This document shows, piece by piece, positions 1 to 7,522 of a DNA stretch of 20,389 nt. The stretch covers positions 1 to 20,389 of the forward strand of contig JAHZDG010000009.1 in the NCBI GenBank assembly GCA_019422485.1, written 5' to 3'. Within the stretch, counting starts at the first letter, position 1; each line of letters begins with the position of its first letter. This DNA is from Alistipes sp. Its GTDB lineage: Bacteria; Bacteroidota; Bacteroidia; Bacteroidales; Rikenellaceae. A model generated the notes under the pieces. That model worked only from the letters and a program-made list of their open reading frames with translations. It was not told the DNA's origin and did no database searches. The position numbers and the translations under genes were made by a program.

Positions 1-476
1 CGCTGAACAAGGACATCAGCGGCAGCGAACGCATCGACCGTACGATTCTGACCCGAATCAGCCACCTGCAGGAAAACACCATGTCGATCCGAGAAAACAT
101 CTTCGACCGTCAGCGCATTTTGTCAGGCATCCAACGGTCGGAACGTTTCCCGAACGACGTCTATCCCCGTCTGCAACTGATGATCAAGGACGTCAACTCC
201 CTAATCAACCACGCCGACTTCAGTTCGGAGCGACTCGACTACATGCAGGATACCACCCTGGGGCTGATCAACGTTGAACAGAGCAACGTCACCAAAATCT
301 TTACGGTGGGCGCCTTGTTCTTCATGCCTCCGACCATGATCGCCAGCATATACGGGATGAATTTCGACGGCATTCACGAGCTGCATTGGGAATACGGTTA
401 CCAGTTCGCCTTAGGCCTTATGGTGTTGGTATCCGTACTGACATACCTGTTCTTCCGCTGGAAGAAATGGCTGTAA
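1..476 (+). CDS. corA: CorA-family magnesium/divalent cation transporter, C-terminal part
   Basis: The frame is open from the left edge (first full codon at 3), so the ATG at 81 is internal and the gene begins outside the window. CorA proteins are pentameric inner-membrane channels for Mg2+ and related cations. About 158 residues are visible: a mostly helical cytoplasmic part that in the family forms the long stalk helix, then two membrane helices. The first membrane helix ends in the diagnostic YGMN motif (SIYGMNF, about positions 346-366), which forms the selectivity filter. The second helix (FALGLMVLVSVLTYLFF) is followed by a short basic tail, FRWKKWL, and the stop. That is the normal CorA C-terminus. 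No clear terminator follows. Family assignment is firm; whether Mg2+, Co2+ or Zn2+ is the main substrate cannot be read from this part. Confidence 0.93.
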   Translation, partial: LNKDISGSERIDRTILTRISHLQENTMSIRENIFDRQRILSGIQRSERFPNDVYPRLQLMIKDVNSLINHADFSSERLDYMQDTTLGLINVEQSNVTKIFTVGALFFMPPTMIASIYGMNFDGIHELHWEYGYQFALGLMVLVSVLTYLFFRWKKWL

Positions 477-681
477 AACATCGGAAATCTTTCCTTGCAC
501 ACGACACGGGCTGTCGGATTGTTTCTGGCTTGCCCCATGCTTCCGGTTCGGGAATGTGAATGAAAAACCATACGATTTAACGGAATGTTTTCAGGTTCCG
601 CTTGGCCGTTGCTTTGACGTCCAGCGGTTTCTTCCGAACATCAGTGCGACGGACCATTTTCAAACTCCGGTTCCTTCGGAT

Positions 682-2253
682 ATGGCACGATCAAACACAC
701 ACGTTATGCGCATTTTTCCTCTGTTATTGACCATATTCTGGTGGCTGTTCACCTCAGTCACTTCGTGGGCCGGAACCGGAAGTGACAGATCGGGCGTGAT
801 TCCGTCGGCAGACACCGCCCTGACCGTCTCCGTGAATTCGCCCCTGTCCTCTTTTATGGATACGGCCGAGACGTCCGTTGCACCCCACCTTCATTCCAAA
901 CCGAAAGACTCGCTGCCCCAGGACCGGACGCTGCGCATCTACACCTTCCCGATCCGGGAAGAGATCATGCCGTCCGTCCGACACCTGACCGACAAGTGTT
1001 TCCGTCAAGCCCAGGAACAAAACAGCGATCTGATCCTCATCCAACTAAATACTTACGGCGGACTGGCGGACGTAGCCGATTCGCTGCGAACCGCCATTCT
1101 GAACTCGCCCATCCCGGTTTGGGTATGGATCGACAACCAGGCGGCATCGGCCGGAGCCCTGATTGCCCTGGCCGCCGATCGCATCTACATCCGTCCCGGA
1201 GGGAGTATCGGAGCCGCATCGGTAGTCAACGGCAACGGCCAACCGATGCCCGATAAATACCAAAGTTTCATGCGCGCCATGATGCGTTCGACGGCCGAAG
1301 CCCACGGCAAACGCATCGTCCGAATCGAACAGGGCGACACCCTGTGGCAATGGTATCGCGATCCTGCCATCGCCGAAGCAATGGTCGGCCGTACCCACGG
1401 CGATTCGACGACGGTTCAGGTTCTGACACTGACTGCCGACGAAGCCTTGCGGGTCGGTTTCGCCGAAGGGAAAGCCTCCAGTCTCGAGGAAGTATTGACC
1501 TCCGGCGGCATCAAATCCTACACCCTCGAAGAGTATCGTCCCAGCGGACTCGACCGGCTGTTGGGTTGGATGATGCATCCGGGCGTACAGGGAATCTTCA
1601 TTCTGATGATCATCGGCGGCATCTATTTCGAATTGCAAAGTCCTGGGATCGGACTGCCGTTGGGGGTTGCCCTGTTGGGGGTTGTCTGCTATTTCGCCCC
1701 GCTCTACCTCGAAGGGATCGCCCAACATTGGGAGTTGTTACTCTTCCTCGCGGGACTGATGCTGATCGCTGTCGAGATTTTCGTCATCCCGGGATTCGGC
1801 TTCACGGGCATGGCCGGTATCGTCTGCGTGATTCTGGGCCTCTCCTTCGCCGCCATCGACAACGATCTGCTCCGTTATATCCCCACCGGAGAGGTTTCCT
1901 GGTTGAAAATTCTGCAACCCCTGCTGGTGGTCATCATCGCTTCGACACTGGGGTTGATTCTGGCGCTCTGGCTGGGACGGCGCTTTCTGACCGGTCAATC
2001 GGCCTGGCGCCAACGCATCGTGCTGGATACCGACCTGAAACCCGACGAAGGATGTGTCAGCCGTAAAAATCCCGAAGAACTCGTCGGTCAGGAAGCCCGA
2101 GTCGCGTCCGTTCTTCACCCATCGGGTCGGATTCTCCTCCAGGACCACTACTACGAAGCCGTAGCCGAAGACGGCATGTTCATTGACAAGGGAACTCGGG
2201 TCATTGTCGTTCGGGTCGAAGGCGGCGTACTCTACTGCCGGGCCATCGACTAA
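682..2253 (+). CDS. NfeD-family membrane-bound serine protease (ClpP class)
   Basis: Long-form NfeD protein: a ClpP-like serine protease domain, a bundle of membrane helices and a C-terminal OB-fold (NfeD) domain. Archaeal relatives cleave stomatin-type membrane proteins. Numbering from ATG 682 (523 residues): signal peptide about 9-31; protease domain about 85-250 with the nucleophile in AASAG (Ser156) and the likely general-base lysine in PDKYQ (Lys192), matching the Ser/Lys dyad of the family; membrane segments about 300-440; OB-fold from about 465 to the end (LVGQEARV...). The frame is open back to a GTG at 556, but those 42 extra residues do not look like a leader, while ATG 682 or ATG 706 puts the hydrophobic signal segment near the N-terminus. 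I chose 682; 706 is equally plausible. No stomatin gene lies next to it here, although such a partner is common. Confidence 0.88.
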   Translation: MARSNTHVMRIFPLLLTIFWWLFTSVTSWAGTGSDRSGVIPSADTALTVSVNSPLSSFMDTAETSVAPHLHSKPKDSLPQDRTLRIYTFPIREEIMPSVRHLTDKCFRQAQEQNSDLILIQLNTYGGLADVADSLRTAILNSPIPVWVWIDNQAASAGALIALAADRIYIRPGGSIGAASVVNGNGQPMPDKYQSFMRAMMRSTAEAHGKRIVRIEQGDTLWQWYRDPAIAEAMVGRTHGDSTTVQVLTLTADEALRVGFAEGKASSLEEVLTSGGIKSYTLEEYRPSGLDRLLGWMMHPGVQGIFILMIIGGIYFELQSPGIGLPLGVALLGVVCYFAPLYLEGIAQHWELLLFLAGLMLIAVEIFVIPGFGFTGMAGIVCVILGLSFAAIDNDLLRYIPTGEVSWLKILQPLLVVIIASTLGLILALWLGRRFLTGQSAWRQRIVLDTDLKPDEGCVSRKNPEELVGQEARVASVLHPSGRILLQDHYYEAVAEDGMFIDKGTRVIVVRVEGGVLYCRAID

Positions 2254-2450
2254 AGACGCTCCGCCCCCAATCCGTCAGTAACCGTAACCGGACACGGACC
2301 CCAAAAAATGTCTTTTCACCACACCAAAGACTTACCAAGGACTCAATATCCTGCCGCTCTCCTCCTCACAGGACAGGCACCCCGCGGCTTTTTCTGCCCT
2401 AAAAAGACAGATTATCGGTCAGGCAGATACGATTATTGGGTCCGCCCTCG

Positions 2451-2481
2451 TTTCCATTTCAACGAAAAAGCGTTACCTTTG
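2451..2481 (+). promoter_or_regulatory. Bacteroidetes-type promoter for the DUF4834-mlaEF unit
   Basis: TTTC at 2451-2454, a 19-base spacer, then TACCTTTG at 2474-2481. This fits the TTTG-N19-TAnnTTTG consensus of the Bacteroidetes primary sigma factor with one mismatch in the upstream box. Transcription would start near 2488, giving a leader of roughly 30 bases before ATG 2517. Confidence 0.75.
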
Positions 2482-2516
2482 TCTTTTGTCAAAGCGAGTT
2501 TGGACCCGAAATTGTT

Positions 2517-2804
2517 ATGGAATTCATATTGAGTTTTATCGTTATCACCGTTTTGGCGTTTTACCTTTTCGGTGCGTTGGGAAGAGCCCTCTTAGGCTAT
2601 TGGATCCGCCAGAAACAACAGGAATTTGCACAAAACGGAGCCGGACCTTTTTTCCAGTGGCGTAGCGGCGGAACCCCTAATCCCCGCCCTGAACGACGCG
2701 AAGGCGAAATCACCGTGGAACAAACCCGAGTCAGCCAACGTAAAGTAAAAGGAGGCGTGGGCGACTATGTCGAATACGAAGAGGTAAAAGAAACCGCCGA
2801 ATAG
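2517..2804 (+). CDS. DUF4834-like small membrane protein
   Basis: 95 residues. One N-terminal membrane segment (EFILSFIVITVLAFYLFGAL), then a basic, glutamine-rich stretch and a hydrophilic tail ending in acidic GDYVEYEEV. This layout, including the closing YVEYEEV-like motif, is typical of the short DUF4834 proteins of Bacteroidetes, whose function is unknown. The frame is open upstream to 2436, but that extension would overlap the promoter core at 2474-2481, so ATG 2517 is the start. It lies 45 bases before the mlaE gene on the same strand with no terminator between, so the two are probably cotranscribed. Recognition is from memory of the family pattern and is moderately sure. Confidence 0.8.
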   Translation: MEFILSFIVITVLAFYLFGALGRALLGYWIRQKQQEFAQNGAGPFFQWRSGGTPNPRPERREGEITVEQTRVSQRKVKGGVGDYVEYEEVKETAE

Positions 2805-2849
2805 ATCCTCCCCTCCAACCAAAACCGTTAAACACAGGGAACGACATCC

Positions 2850-3596
2850 ATGAAGAACAATCTTTTCGACCTGGCCGGCCGCTACTTCATCCTGATGGGG
2901 AAAGTGCTCTCCAAACCGGAGAAAGGCTCGATCTATGGGCGCCGCATCCTGGCCGAAATCGCCAGCCTGGGGCTCAACTCCATCGGCATCGTGGCCATCA
3001 TTTCGGTCTTTATGGGCGCGGTGATCACCATCCAGATGGCCCTCAACCTCGAATCTCCTTTCATTCCCCAATACCTGATCGGTTATGCCGCCCGGGAATC
3101 GATGCTGCTGGAATTCAGCTCGACCGTCGTCGCCCTGATCCTCGCCGGTAAAGTAGGCTCCAACATCGCCTCGGAAATCGGAACCATGCGCATCACCGAA
3201 CAAATCGACGCCCTCGAAATCATGGGCGTCAATTCGGCCAGCTACCTGATCCTGCCCAAGATCGTCGCCACGGTACTTTTCTTCCCCTTCCTCACCATCC
3301 TGAGTATGGGCATCGGAGTGGCCGGCGGATATGTGGTCTGCGTACTGACCGGCATCGTCAATCCCGAAGCCTATATCGTCGGCGTGCAATCCGACTTCAA
3401 GCCCTTCTACATTACCTACTCTCTGATCAAATCGTCGACCTTCGCCTTCATCATCACCTCCATTTCCGGTTTCTACGGCTACTACGCCAACGGGAACTCC
3501 CTGGAAGTGGGCCGGGCCAGCACCCAGGCCGTGGTGGTGAGCAGCATCGTCATCCTGATATTCAACCTCATTCTCACCCAAGTATTGTTGACCTAA
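2850..3596 (+). CDS. mlaE: MlaE-family ABC transporter permease (phospholipid transport)
   Basis: 248 residues, the usual length of MlaE/YrbE/TGD1 permeases. These form the membrane part of the Mla system, which moves phospholipids between inner and outer membranes and keeps the outer leaflet asymmetric. Several hydrophobic segments are visible: NSIGIVAIISVFMGAVITIQ (about 48-67), SSTVVALILAGKVG, the segment around VATVLFFPFLTILSMG, and the C-terminal VVVSSIVILIFNLILTQ. The conserved family core is present as AGKVGSNIASEIGTMRITEQ, followed by IDALEIMGVN. The stop codon is separated from the ATG of the ATPase gene by one base, so the two are translationally linked. An MCE-domain substrate-binding protein (MlaD) is not found directly downstream. 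Confidence 0.93.
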   Translation: MKNNLFDLAGRYFILMGKVLSKPEKGSIYGRRILAEIASLGLNSIGIVAIISVFMGAVITIQMALNLESPFIPQYLIGYAARESMLLEFSSTVVALILAGKVGSNIASEIGTMRITEQIDALEIMGVNSASYLILPKIVATVLFFPFLTILSMGIGVAGGYVVCVLTGIVNPEAYIVGVQSDFKPFYITYSLIKSSTFAFIITSISGFYGYYANGNSLEVGRASTQAVVVSSIVILIFNLILTQVLLT

Positions 3597-3597
3597 G

Positions 3598-4371
3598 ATG
3601 ATTCGAGCCGAACATATCGTCAAATCGTTCGACGGCCGGGTCGTGCTCAACGACATCTCGGCCACCTTCCGCACCGGAACCACCAACCTGATCATCGGAC
3701 AAAGCGGTTCGGGGAAAACCGTTTTGCTCAAATCCCTGGTGGGATTGCACCGCATCGACAGCGGCTCGATCTATTACGACGATGTCTGCTTCAGTCAGTT
3801 GGGTTTCCGGGAGATGAAAGCCATCCGCCGCGAAGTGGGTATGCTGTTTCAGGGAGGCGCTCTGCTCGACTCGTCGAACGTCGAAGAAAACGTCCGCCTG
3901 CCGCTGGACCTGTTTACCAACCAGAGCCTGGAGGAAAAACGGGAACGGGTTCACTTCTGCCTCAAACGGGTGAACCTCGAAAACGTCGACCACCTCTACC
4001 CCGCCGAACTGAGTGGAGGGATGATCAAACGCGTGGCGATCGCCCGGGCCATCGTCCTCAACCCCAAATATCTGTTCTGCGACGAACCCAACTCCGGCCT
4101 CGACCCCATGACCTCGGTGGTGATCGACAACCTGATCAAGGAGATCACCGAAGAGTACAACATCACCACCATCATCAACACCCACGACATGAACTCCGTT
4201 CTCGAAATCGGAGAACACGTTCTTTTTATCTACAAAGGGCACAAATGGTGGGAAGGTACCAAACACGATATTTTGCATACGGACAACCGGGAGCTGAACG
4301 ACTTTGTCTTCGCCTCGACCATGGCCAAACGCGCCAAAGCATGCAGCCAGGTGCAGTTTGAACACCCCTAA
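3598..4371 (+). CDS. mlaF: MlaF-family ABC transporter ATP-binding protein
   Basis: 257 residues. Cytoplasmic ATPase that powers MlaE. All ABC motifs are visible and intact: Walker A GQSGSGKT (34-41), Q-loop Gln85 in MLFQGG, signature LSGGM (138-142), Walker B with the catalytic glutamate in FCDEP (160-164, Glu163), D-loop SGLDP and switch histidine His196 in NTHDM. The LSGGM signature and the GGALLDS stretch after the Q-loop are characteristic of the Mla/MCE-associated ATPases. The gene starts one base after the mlaE stop. The C-terminal tail after about residue 240 is short and lysine/alanine-rich (MAKRAKACS). A hairpin with a T-rich tract follows at 4388-4422 and probably ends the unit. 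Confidence 0.95.
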   Translation: MIRAEHIVKSFDGRVVLNDISATFRTGTTNLIIGQSGSGKTVLLKSLVGLHRIDSGSIYYDDVCFSQLGFREMKAIRREVGMLFQGGALLDSSNVEENVRLPLDLFTNQSLEEKRERVHFCLKRVNLENVDHLYPAELSGGMIKRVAIARAIVLNPKYLFCDEPNSGLDPMTSVVIDNLIKEITEEYNITTIINTHDMNSVLEIGEHVLFIYKGHKWWEGTKHDILHTDNRELNDFVFASTMAKRAKACSQVQFEHP

Positions 4372-4387
4372 ACCGAGCACTCCTTCC

Positions 4388-4422
4388 GGCGGCCCGTCCG
4401 TCGGATGAGCCGCCTTGTTTTT
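4388..4422 (+). terminator. Rho-independent terminator after mlaF
   Basis: GGCGGC (4388-4393) pairs with GCCGCC (4409-4414); the loop contains a smaller CCG/CGG pairing. TTGTTTTT follows at 4415-4422. Confidence 0.75.
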
Positions 4423-4513
4423 CGGCGCCTCGATTCGCTCCGGCCCACAGCCGGCCCGCAGCCCGGATCTGCGAAAATCGACGCGCCTTCCTTAATAAAA
4501 AAATTTAATTATT

Positions 4514-4545
4514 TTTGCAGGGTTCTTGTATTTTCCCTACCTTTG
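4514..4545 (+). promoter_or_regulatory. Bacteroidetes-type promoter for the GAPDH gene
   Basis: TTTG at 4514-4517, a 20-base spacer and TACCTTTG at 4538-4545: an almost perfect match to the Bacteroidetes housekeeping promoter, in an AT-rich stretch, 47 bases upstream of ATG 4593. Its -7 box is identical to that of the DUF4834-mla unit, and a strong promoter fits a central glycolytic gene. Confidence 0.85.
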
Positions 4546-4592
4546 CAATCGGACTGAAGAGAGAGAAGAATTCACCTTAAATATCATTGATT

Positions 4593-5594
4593 ATGTCAAC
4601 TATTAAAATTGGTATCAACGGTTTCGGTCGTATCGGACGACTGGTATTCCGTGCCGCTTTGACCAGAAGCGATGTTGAAGTTGTTGCCATCAACGACTTG
4701 ATCTCGGTAGACTACATGGCTTACATGCTGCGCTACGACACCATGCACGGTCAGTTCCAAGGCTCGATCGAAGTAAAAGACGGCGCCCTGGTTGTTAATG
4801 GCAAATCGATCCGCGTAACGGCTGAAAAAGATCCCGCCAACCTGAAATGGAACGAAGTAGGTGCTGAATACATCGTTGAATCTACCGGTCTGTTCCTGAC
4901 CAAAGAAAAAGCCGAAGCTCACCTGAAAGCCGGTGCTAAACGTGTCGTTATGTCGGCTCCTTCGAAAGACGACACCCCGATGTTCGTAATGGGTGTAAAC
5001 CACGAAACCTACGCTGGTCAGTCTATCATTTCGAACGCATCTTGCACCACCAACTGCTTGGCTCCTATCGCCAAAGTTCTCCACGACAAATTCGGTATGG
5101 TAGAAGGTTTGATGACCACTGTTCACTCAACCACCGCTACTCAGAAAACCGTTGACGGTCCTTCGATGAAAGACTGGCGTGGTGGTCGTGCCGCTGCCGG
5201 CAACATCATCCCCTCGTCGACCGGTGCTGCTAAAGCCGTAGGTAAAGTAATCCCCTCGCTGAACGGCAAACTGACCGGGATGTCGCTGCGCGTGCCGACT
5301 CTGGACGTATCTGTAGTCGACCTGACCTGCACCCTGGCCAAAGACGTTACCTATGACGAAATCTGCGCTGCCATGAAAGAAGCTTCTGAAGGCGAACTCA
5401 AAGGTATCCTCGGTTACACCGAAGACGCTGTTGTTTCTTCAGACTTCCTGGGCGATCCCCGCACCTCGATCTTCGACGCCAAAGCCGGTATCCAACTTTC
5501 TCCGCGCTTCGTGAAAGTCGTTTCTTGGTACGATAACGAATGGGGTTACTCAAACAAAGTGGTAGACCTGATCCGTTACATCAGCACCAAATAA
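4593..5594 (+). CDS. gap: Glyceraldehyde-3-phosphate dehydrogenase, type I
   Basis: 333 residues. Oxidises and phosphorylates glyceraldehyde 3-phosphate to 1,3-bisphosphoglycerate with reduction of NAD+, in cytoplasmic glycolysis and gluconeogenesis. The NAD-binding fold begins with INGFGRIGR (8-16), and Asp35 after the second strand (AINDL) is the position that favours NAD over NADP. The catalytic cysteine is Cys151 in SNASCTTNC, and the activating histidine is His178 in TVHST. The C-terminal WYDNEWGYS motif is present. A TTG two codons upstream (4587) is in frame, but ATG 4593 is the natural start. Codon choice is less GC-biased than in the flanking genes, as expected for a highly expressed gene. 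It stands alone between its own promoter and terminator. Confidence 0.98.
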   Translation: MSTIKIGINGFGRIGRLVFRAALTRSDVEVVAINDLISVDYMAYMLRYDTMHGQFQGSIEVKDGALVVNGKSIRVTAEKDPANLKWNEVGAEYIVESTGLFLTKEKAEAHLKAGAKRVVMSAPSKDDTPMFVMGVNHETYAGQSIISNASCTTNCLAPIAKVLHDKFGMVEGLMTTVHSTTATQKTVDGPSMKDWRGGRAAAGNIIPSSTGAAKAVGKVIPSLNGKLTGMSLRVPTLDVSVVDLTCTLAKDVTYDEICAAMKEASEGELKGILGYTEDAVVSSDFLGDPRTSIFDAKAGIQLSPRFVKVVSWYDNEWGYSNKVVDLIRYISTK

Positions 5595-5652
5595 TCATCG
5601 CTCCGACGATGACCCGGAATGAAGCGGATCACCGCTTCGACCGGAACACGAT

Positions 5653-5684
5653 AAAAAGCCTCCTGCAAAACAGGAGGCTTTTTT
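5653..5684 (+). terminator. Rho-independent terminator after the GAPDH gene
   Basis: GCCTCCTG (5658-5665), loop CAAAA, CAGGAGGC (5671-5678), then six T. Five A precede the stem (5653-5657), so it could also act on the minus strand. Confidence 0.93.
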
Positions 5685-5972
5685 CATGGCATACAACTTC
5701 CTTTTGTAAAAGGTTCTTCAGCGCGCTACCCCGGCCCAGAAATGCCTTCTGAGGGCACATTTCCAGCCTCACTCCCGGCAAACGATTTTTCATGGGGTAC
5801 TCTTTCCGAGCGTCAGTTTCATGCCGTATGCGGCACCCATCTTCACCTCACAGCCGTTCCTTCCGCCCGGAAAACAAACACTCCTTTGTTTGAAAAAACG
5901 GCCCTCCCAGTACCGACAATGCGGCAGATCGGAAATTTTCCATAACCGCCACGGTTCGGTTCCGACACCCTC
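5685..5972. other. Intergenic stretch without a supported gene
   Basis: About 290 bases between two terminators that face each other. Short open frames exist on the plus strand, but they overlap each other, lack a start signal and have no recognisable protein character. I see no promoter, repeat or RNA gene here. Confidence 0.6.
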
Positions 5973-6004
5973 AAAAAAAGAGAGAGCACCAAGGCTCTCT
6001 TCTT
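5973..6004 (-). terminator. Terminator at the end of the GH29 cluster
   Basis: AGAGAGC (5981-5987), loop ACCAAG, GCTCTCT (5994-6000). On the minus strand the hairpin is followed by seven T (complement of A 5973-5979), 26 bases beyond the stop of the last fucosidase gene. A T-rich flank on the plus side means it may work in both directions. Confidence 0.8.
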
Positions 6005-6025
6005 TTTAGACTACTTTAAGAATGG

Positions 6026-7441
6026 TTATTCACTCAGCGTGAGCTTATAGACATACAACGGAATCTCGGGACGATAGCTCGACGGGAGAGACATTTCAAT
6101 TCCTTCGCCGTCCAACGTATAATCGATCTGGCCCGAATAACCCAACAGCTCGACTTTGGTAATCTTCTGTTCGGGGGTCAGCAACAGATCTTCGACCCGC
6201 ACCCAGGGATCTTTCCAGCTTCGGGCCATAATATACAGCACCCCGGGTTTGCAGGTGAACCGGATATCGGGTTCGGTATCTTTGTCCGTCTCGTCCTTCA
6301 CCGTATCGGGCATGTCGGCATCGGCCGAAACCGTGCGGCGTGCCGGCACAAAAGATTCACCGTATACATGCCACGGTTGCGTGCCATTTACCGCCTCCCC
6401 GTTCACGGCCATCCAGTCTCCCAAAGCTCTCAGACGATCCAGCCCCATGGGCGTCAATTCACCCAGATGAGTCGGCGGCACACTCAACAACAGGTTCCCG
6501 CCTTTGGCTACGATGTCGGTCGCCAAACGAGCCAATACTTCGGACGATTTATAAATGGTGTCATAATTCGTATAACTCCACACCCGACCGACCGTCACGC
6601 AGGATTCCCAGGGCTCCCGGCAAATTCCTTTGAGCACCGTCTGTTCCGGCGTAAAGAAATCGCCGTAACTGTTGCCCACCCGGTCGTTCACCAGACAACC
6701 CGGAGAAAGACTTTCGATCATCTGCATCAGCTCCAACGACTGGAAGGGCGTACAGAAACCGTGCACATCGAACCACAGCATATCGACCTTATACTGAGTC
6801 AGGATTTCGCGAATCTGCGGTTTGACCTTCCGTTCGAAATAGCGTTCGAAGCGTTTGTTTTTCTCGTCGGGGAAATCCCAGTCATTGCTGCGCCCCCCGA
6901 TGCGGGGCCAGTTGGAGCCCACATCCGGATCCTCAAAATCGCGTCCCAGCGAATAGTAAACACAAAACTTGATATCGTGTTTTTGGCAGGCATCCGACAA
7001 CTCCTTGAGCGGATCGCGACCCCAAGGCGACATCTTCACGATGTTGAAATCGTTGCAGGGCGAGTTATACATCACAAACCCTTCCTGATGTTTGGCCGTG
7101 ATCACAATATAGCCCATTCCGGCCCGTTTAGCCGCCAGCACAATGGCCTCGGCATCGAAATTCACCGGATTCATCTGCCGGGCCAATTCGGCCATCTCGG
7201 CGTTGGGAATCTTATATTGCAACGAAATAAATTCCGTGCCTTTCTGTCCTTTCCAAATGCCCTGGGTCTGGGTATACAACCCCCATACCAGGAACAAGCC
7301 CAGCCGACGTTCGCGGAACCAGCTCATATCCACTTCGCGTCCCGGCACCGGCCGCAGGGGAATCGGCTCTGTCTGCGCCCACAGGCTCCCGAAAGCCAAG
7401 GTCGCCAGCAAACAAAGGCCTAAAAATCGTTTTGCTTTCAT
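6026..7441 (-). CDS. Exported GH29-family alpha-L-fucosidase paralogue with altered active site (copy 1)
   Basis: 471 residues. GH29 enzymes release alpha-L-fucose from glycans such as mucin and milk oligosaccharides by a retaining mechanism. A signal peptide ends near Ala22 (FGSLWAQ), so it acts in the periplasm or at the surface. A TIM-barrel domain covers about 35-360 and a small beta-sandwich the rest. The nucleophile is kept (Asp225 in MLWFD). Two substrate-pocket positions are not: the family HWG motif reads VWG (Val52), and the KHH motif reads KHQ (Gln119). It is the last of three tandem copies, 81 bases after copy 2, with which it shares long stretches (GGRSNDWDFPDE, RFERYFERK). The fold assignment is sure; because of the lost histidines its activity could be reduced or changed. 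Confidence 0.9.
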   Translation of the reverse strand: MKAKRFLGLCLLATLAFGSLWAQTEPIPLRPVPGREVDMSWFRERRLGLFLVWGLYTQTQGIWKGQKGTEFISLQYKIPNAEMAELARQMNPVNFDAEAIVLAAKRAGMGYIVITAKHQEGFVMYNSPCNDFNIVKMSPWGRDPLKELSDACQKHDIKFCVYYSLGRDFEDPDVGSNWPRIGGRSNDWDFPDEKNKRFERYFERKVKPQIREILTQYKVDMLWFDVHGFCTPFQSLELMQMIESLSPGCLVNDRVGNSYGDFFTPEQTVLKGICREPWESCVTVGRVWSYTNYDTIYKSSEVLARLATDIVAKGGNLLLSVPPTHLGELTPMGLDRLRALGDWMAVNGEAVNGTQPWHVYGESFVPARRTVSADADMPDTVKDETDKDTEPDIRFTCKPGVLYIMARSWKDPWVRVEDLLLTPEQKITKVELLGYSGQIDYTLDGEGIEMSLPSSYRPEIPLYVYKLTLSE

Positions 7442-7522
7442 TTCAGTTCAGTTCAGATTAGTAGTTTATCGCACGGAGGTTTCGGCCTCATCGCTTCGAA
7501 CCCTCCGATTCTTCTTCCAGAA

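Noticed and set aside
1344..2066. Arginine-rich 240-codon frame inside the NfeD gene
   Set aside because: Out-of-frame shadow of a well-supported gene.
2592..3755. Long open frame on the minus strand opposite DUF4834/mlaE
   Set aside because: Histidine/aspartate/glycine-rich composition typical of the reverse of GC-rich coding DNA; the plus-strand genes are certain.
5540..6009. Overlapping short frames between the GAPDH and GH29 genes
   Set aside because: They run through terminators, have no start signal and no protein-like character.
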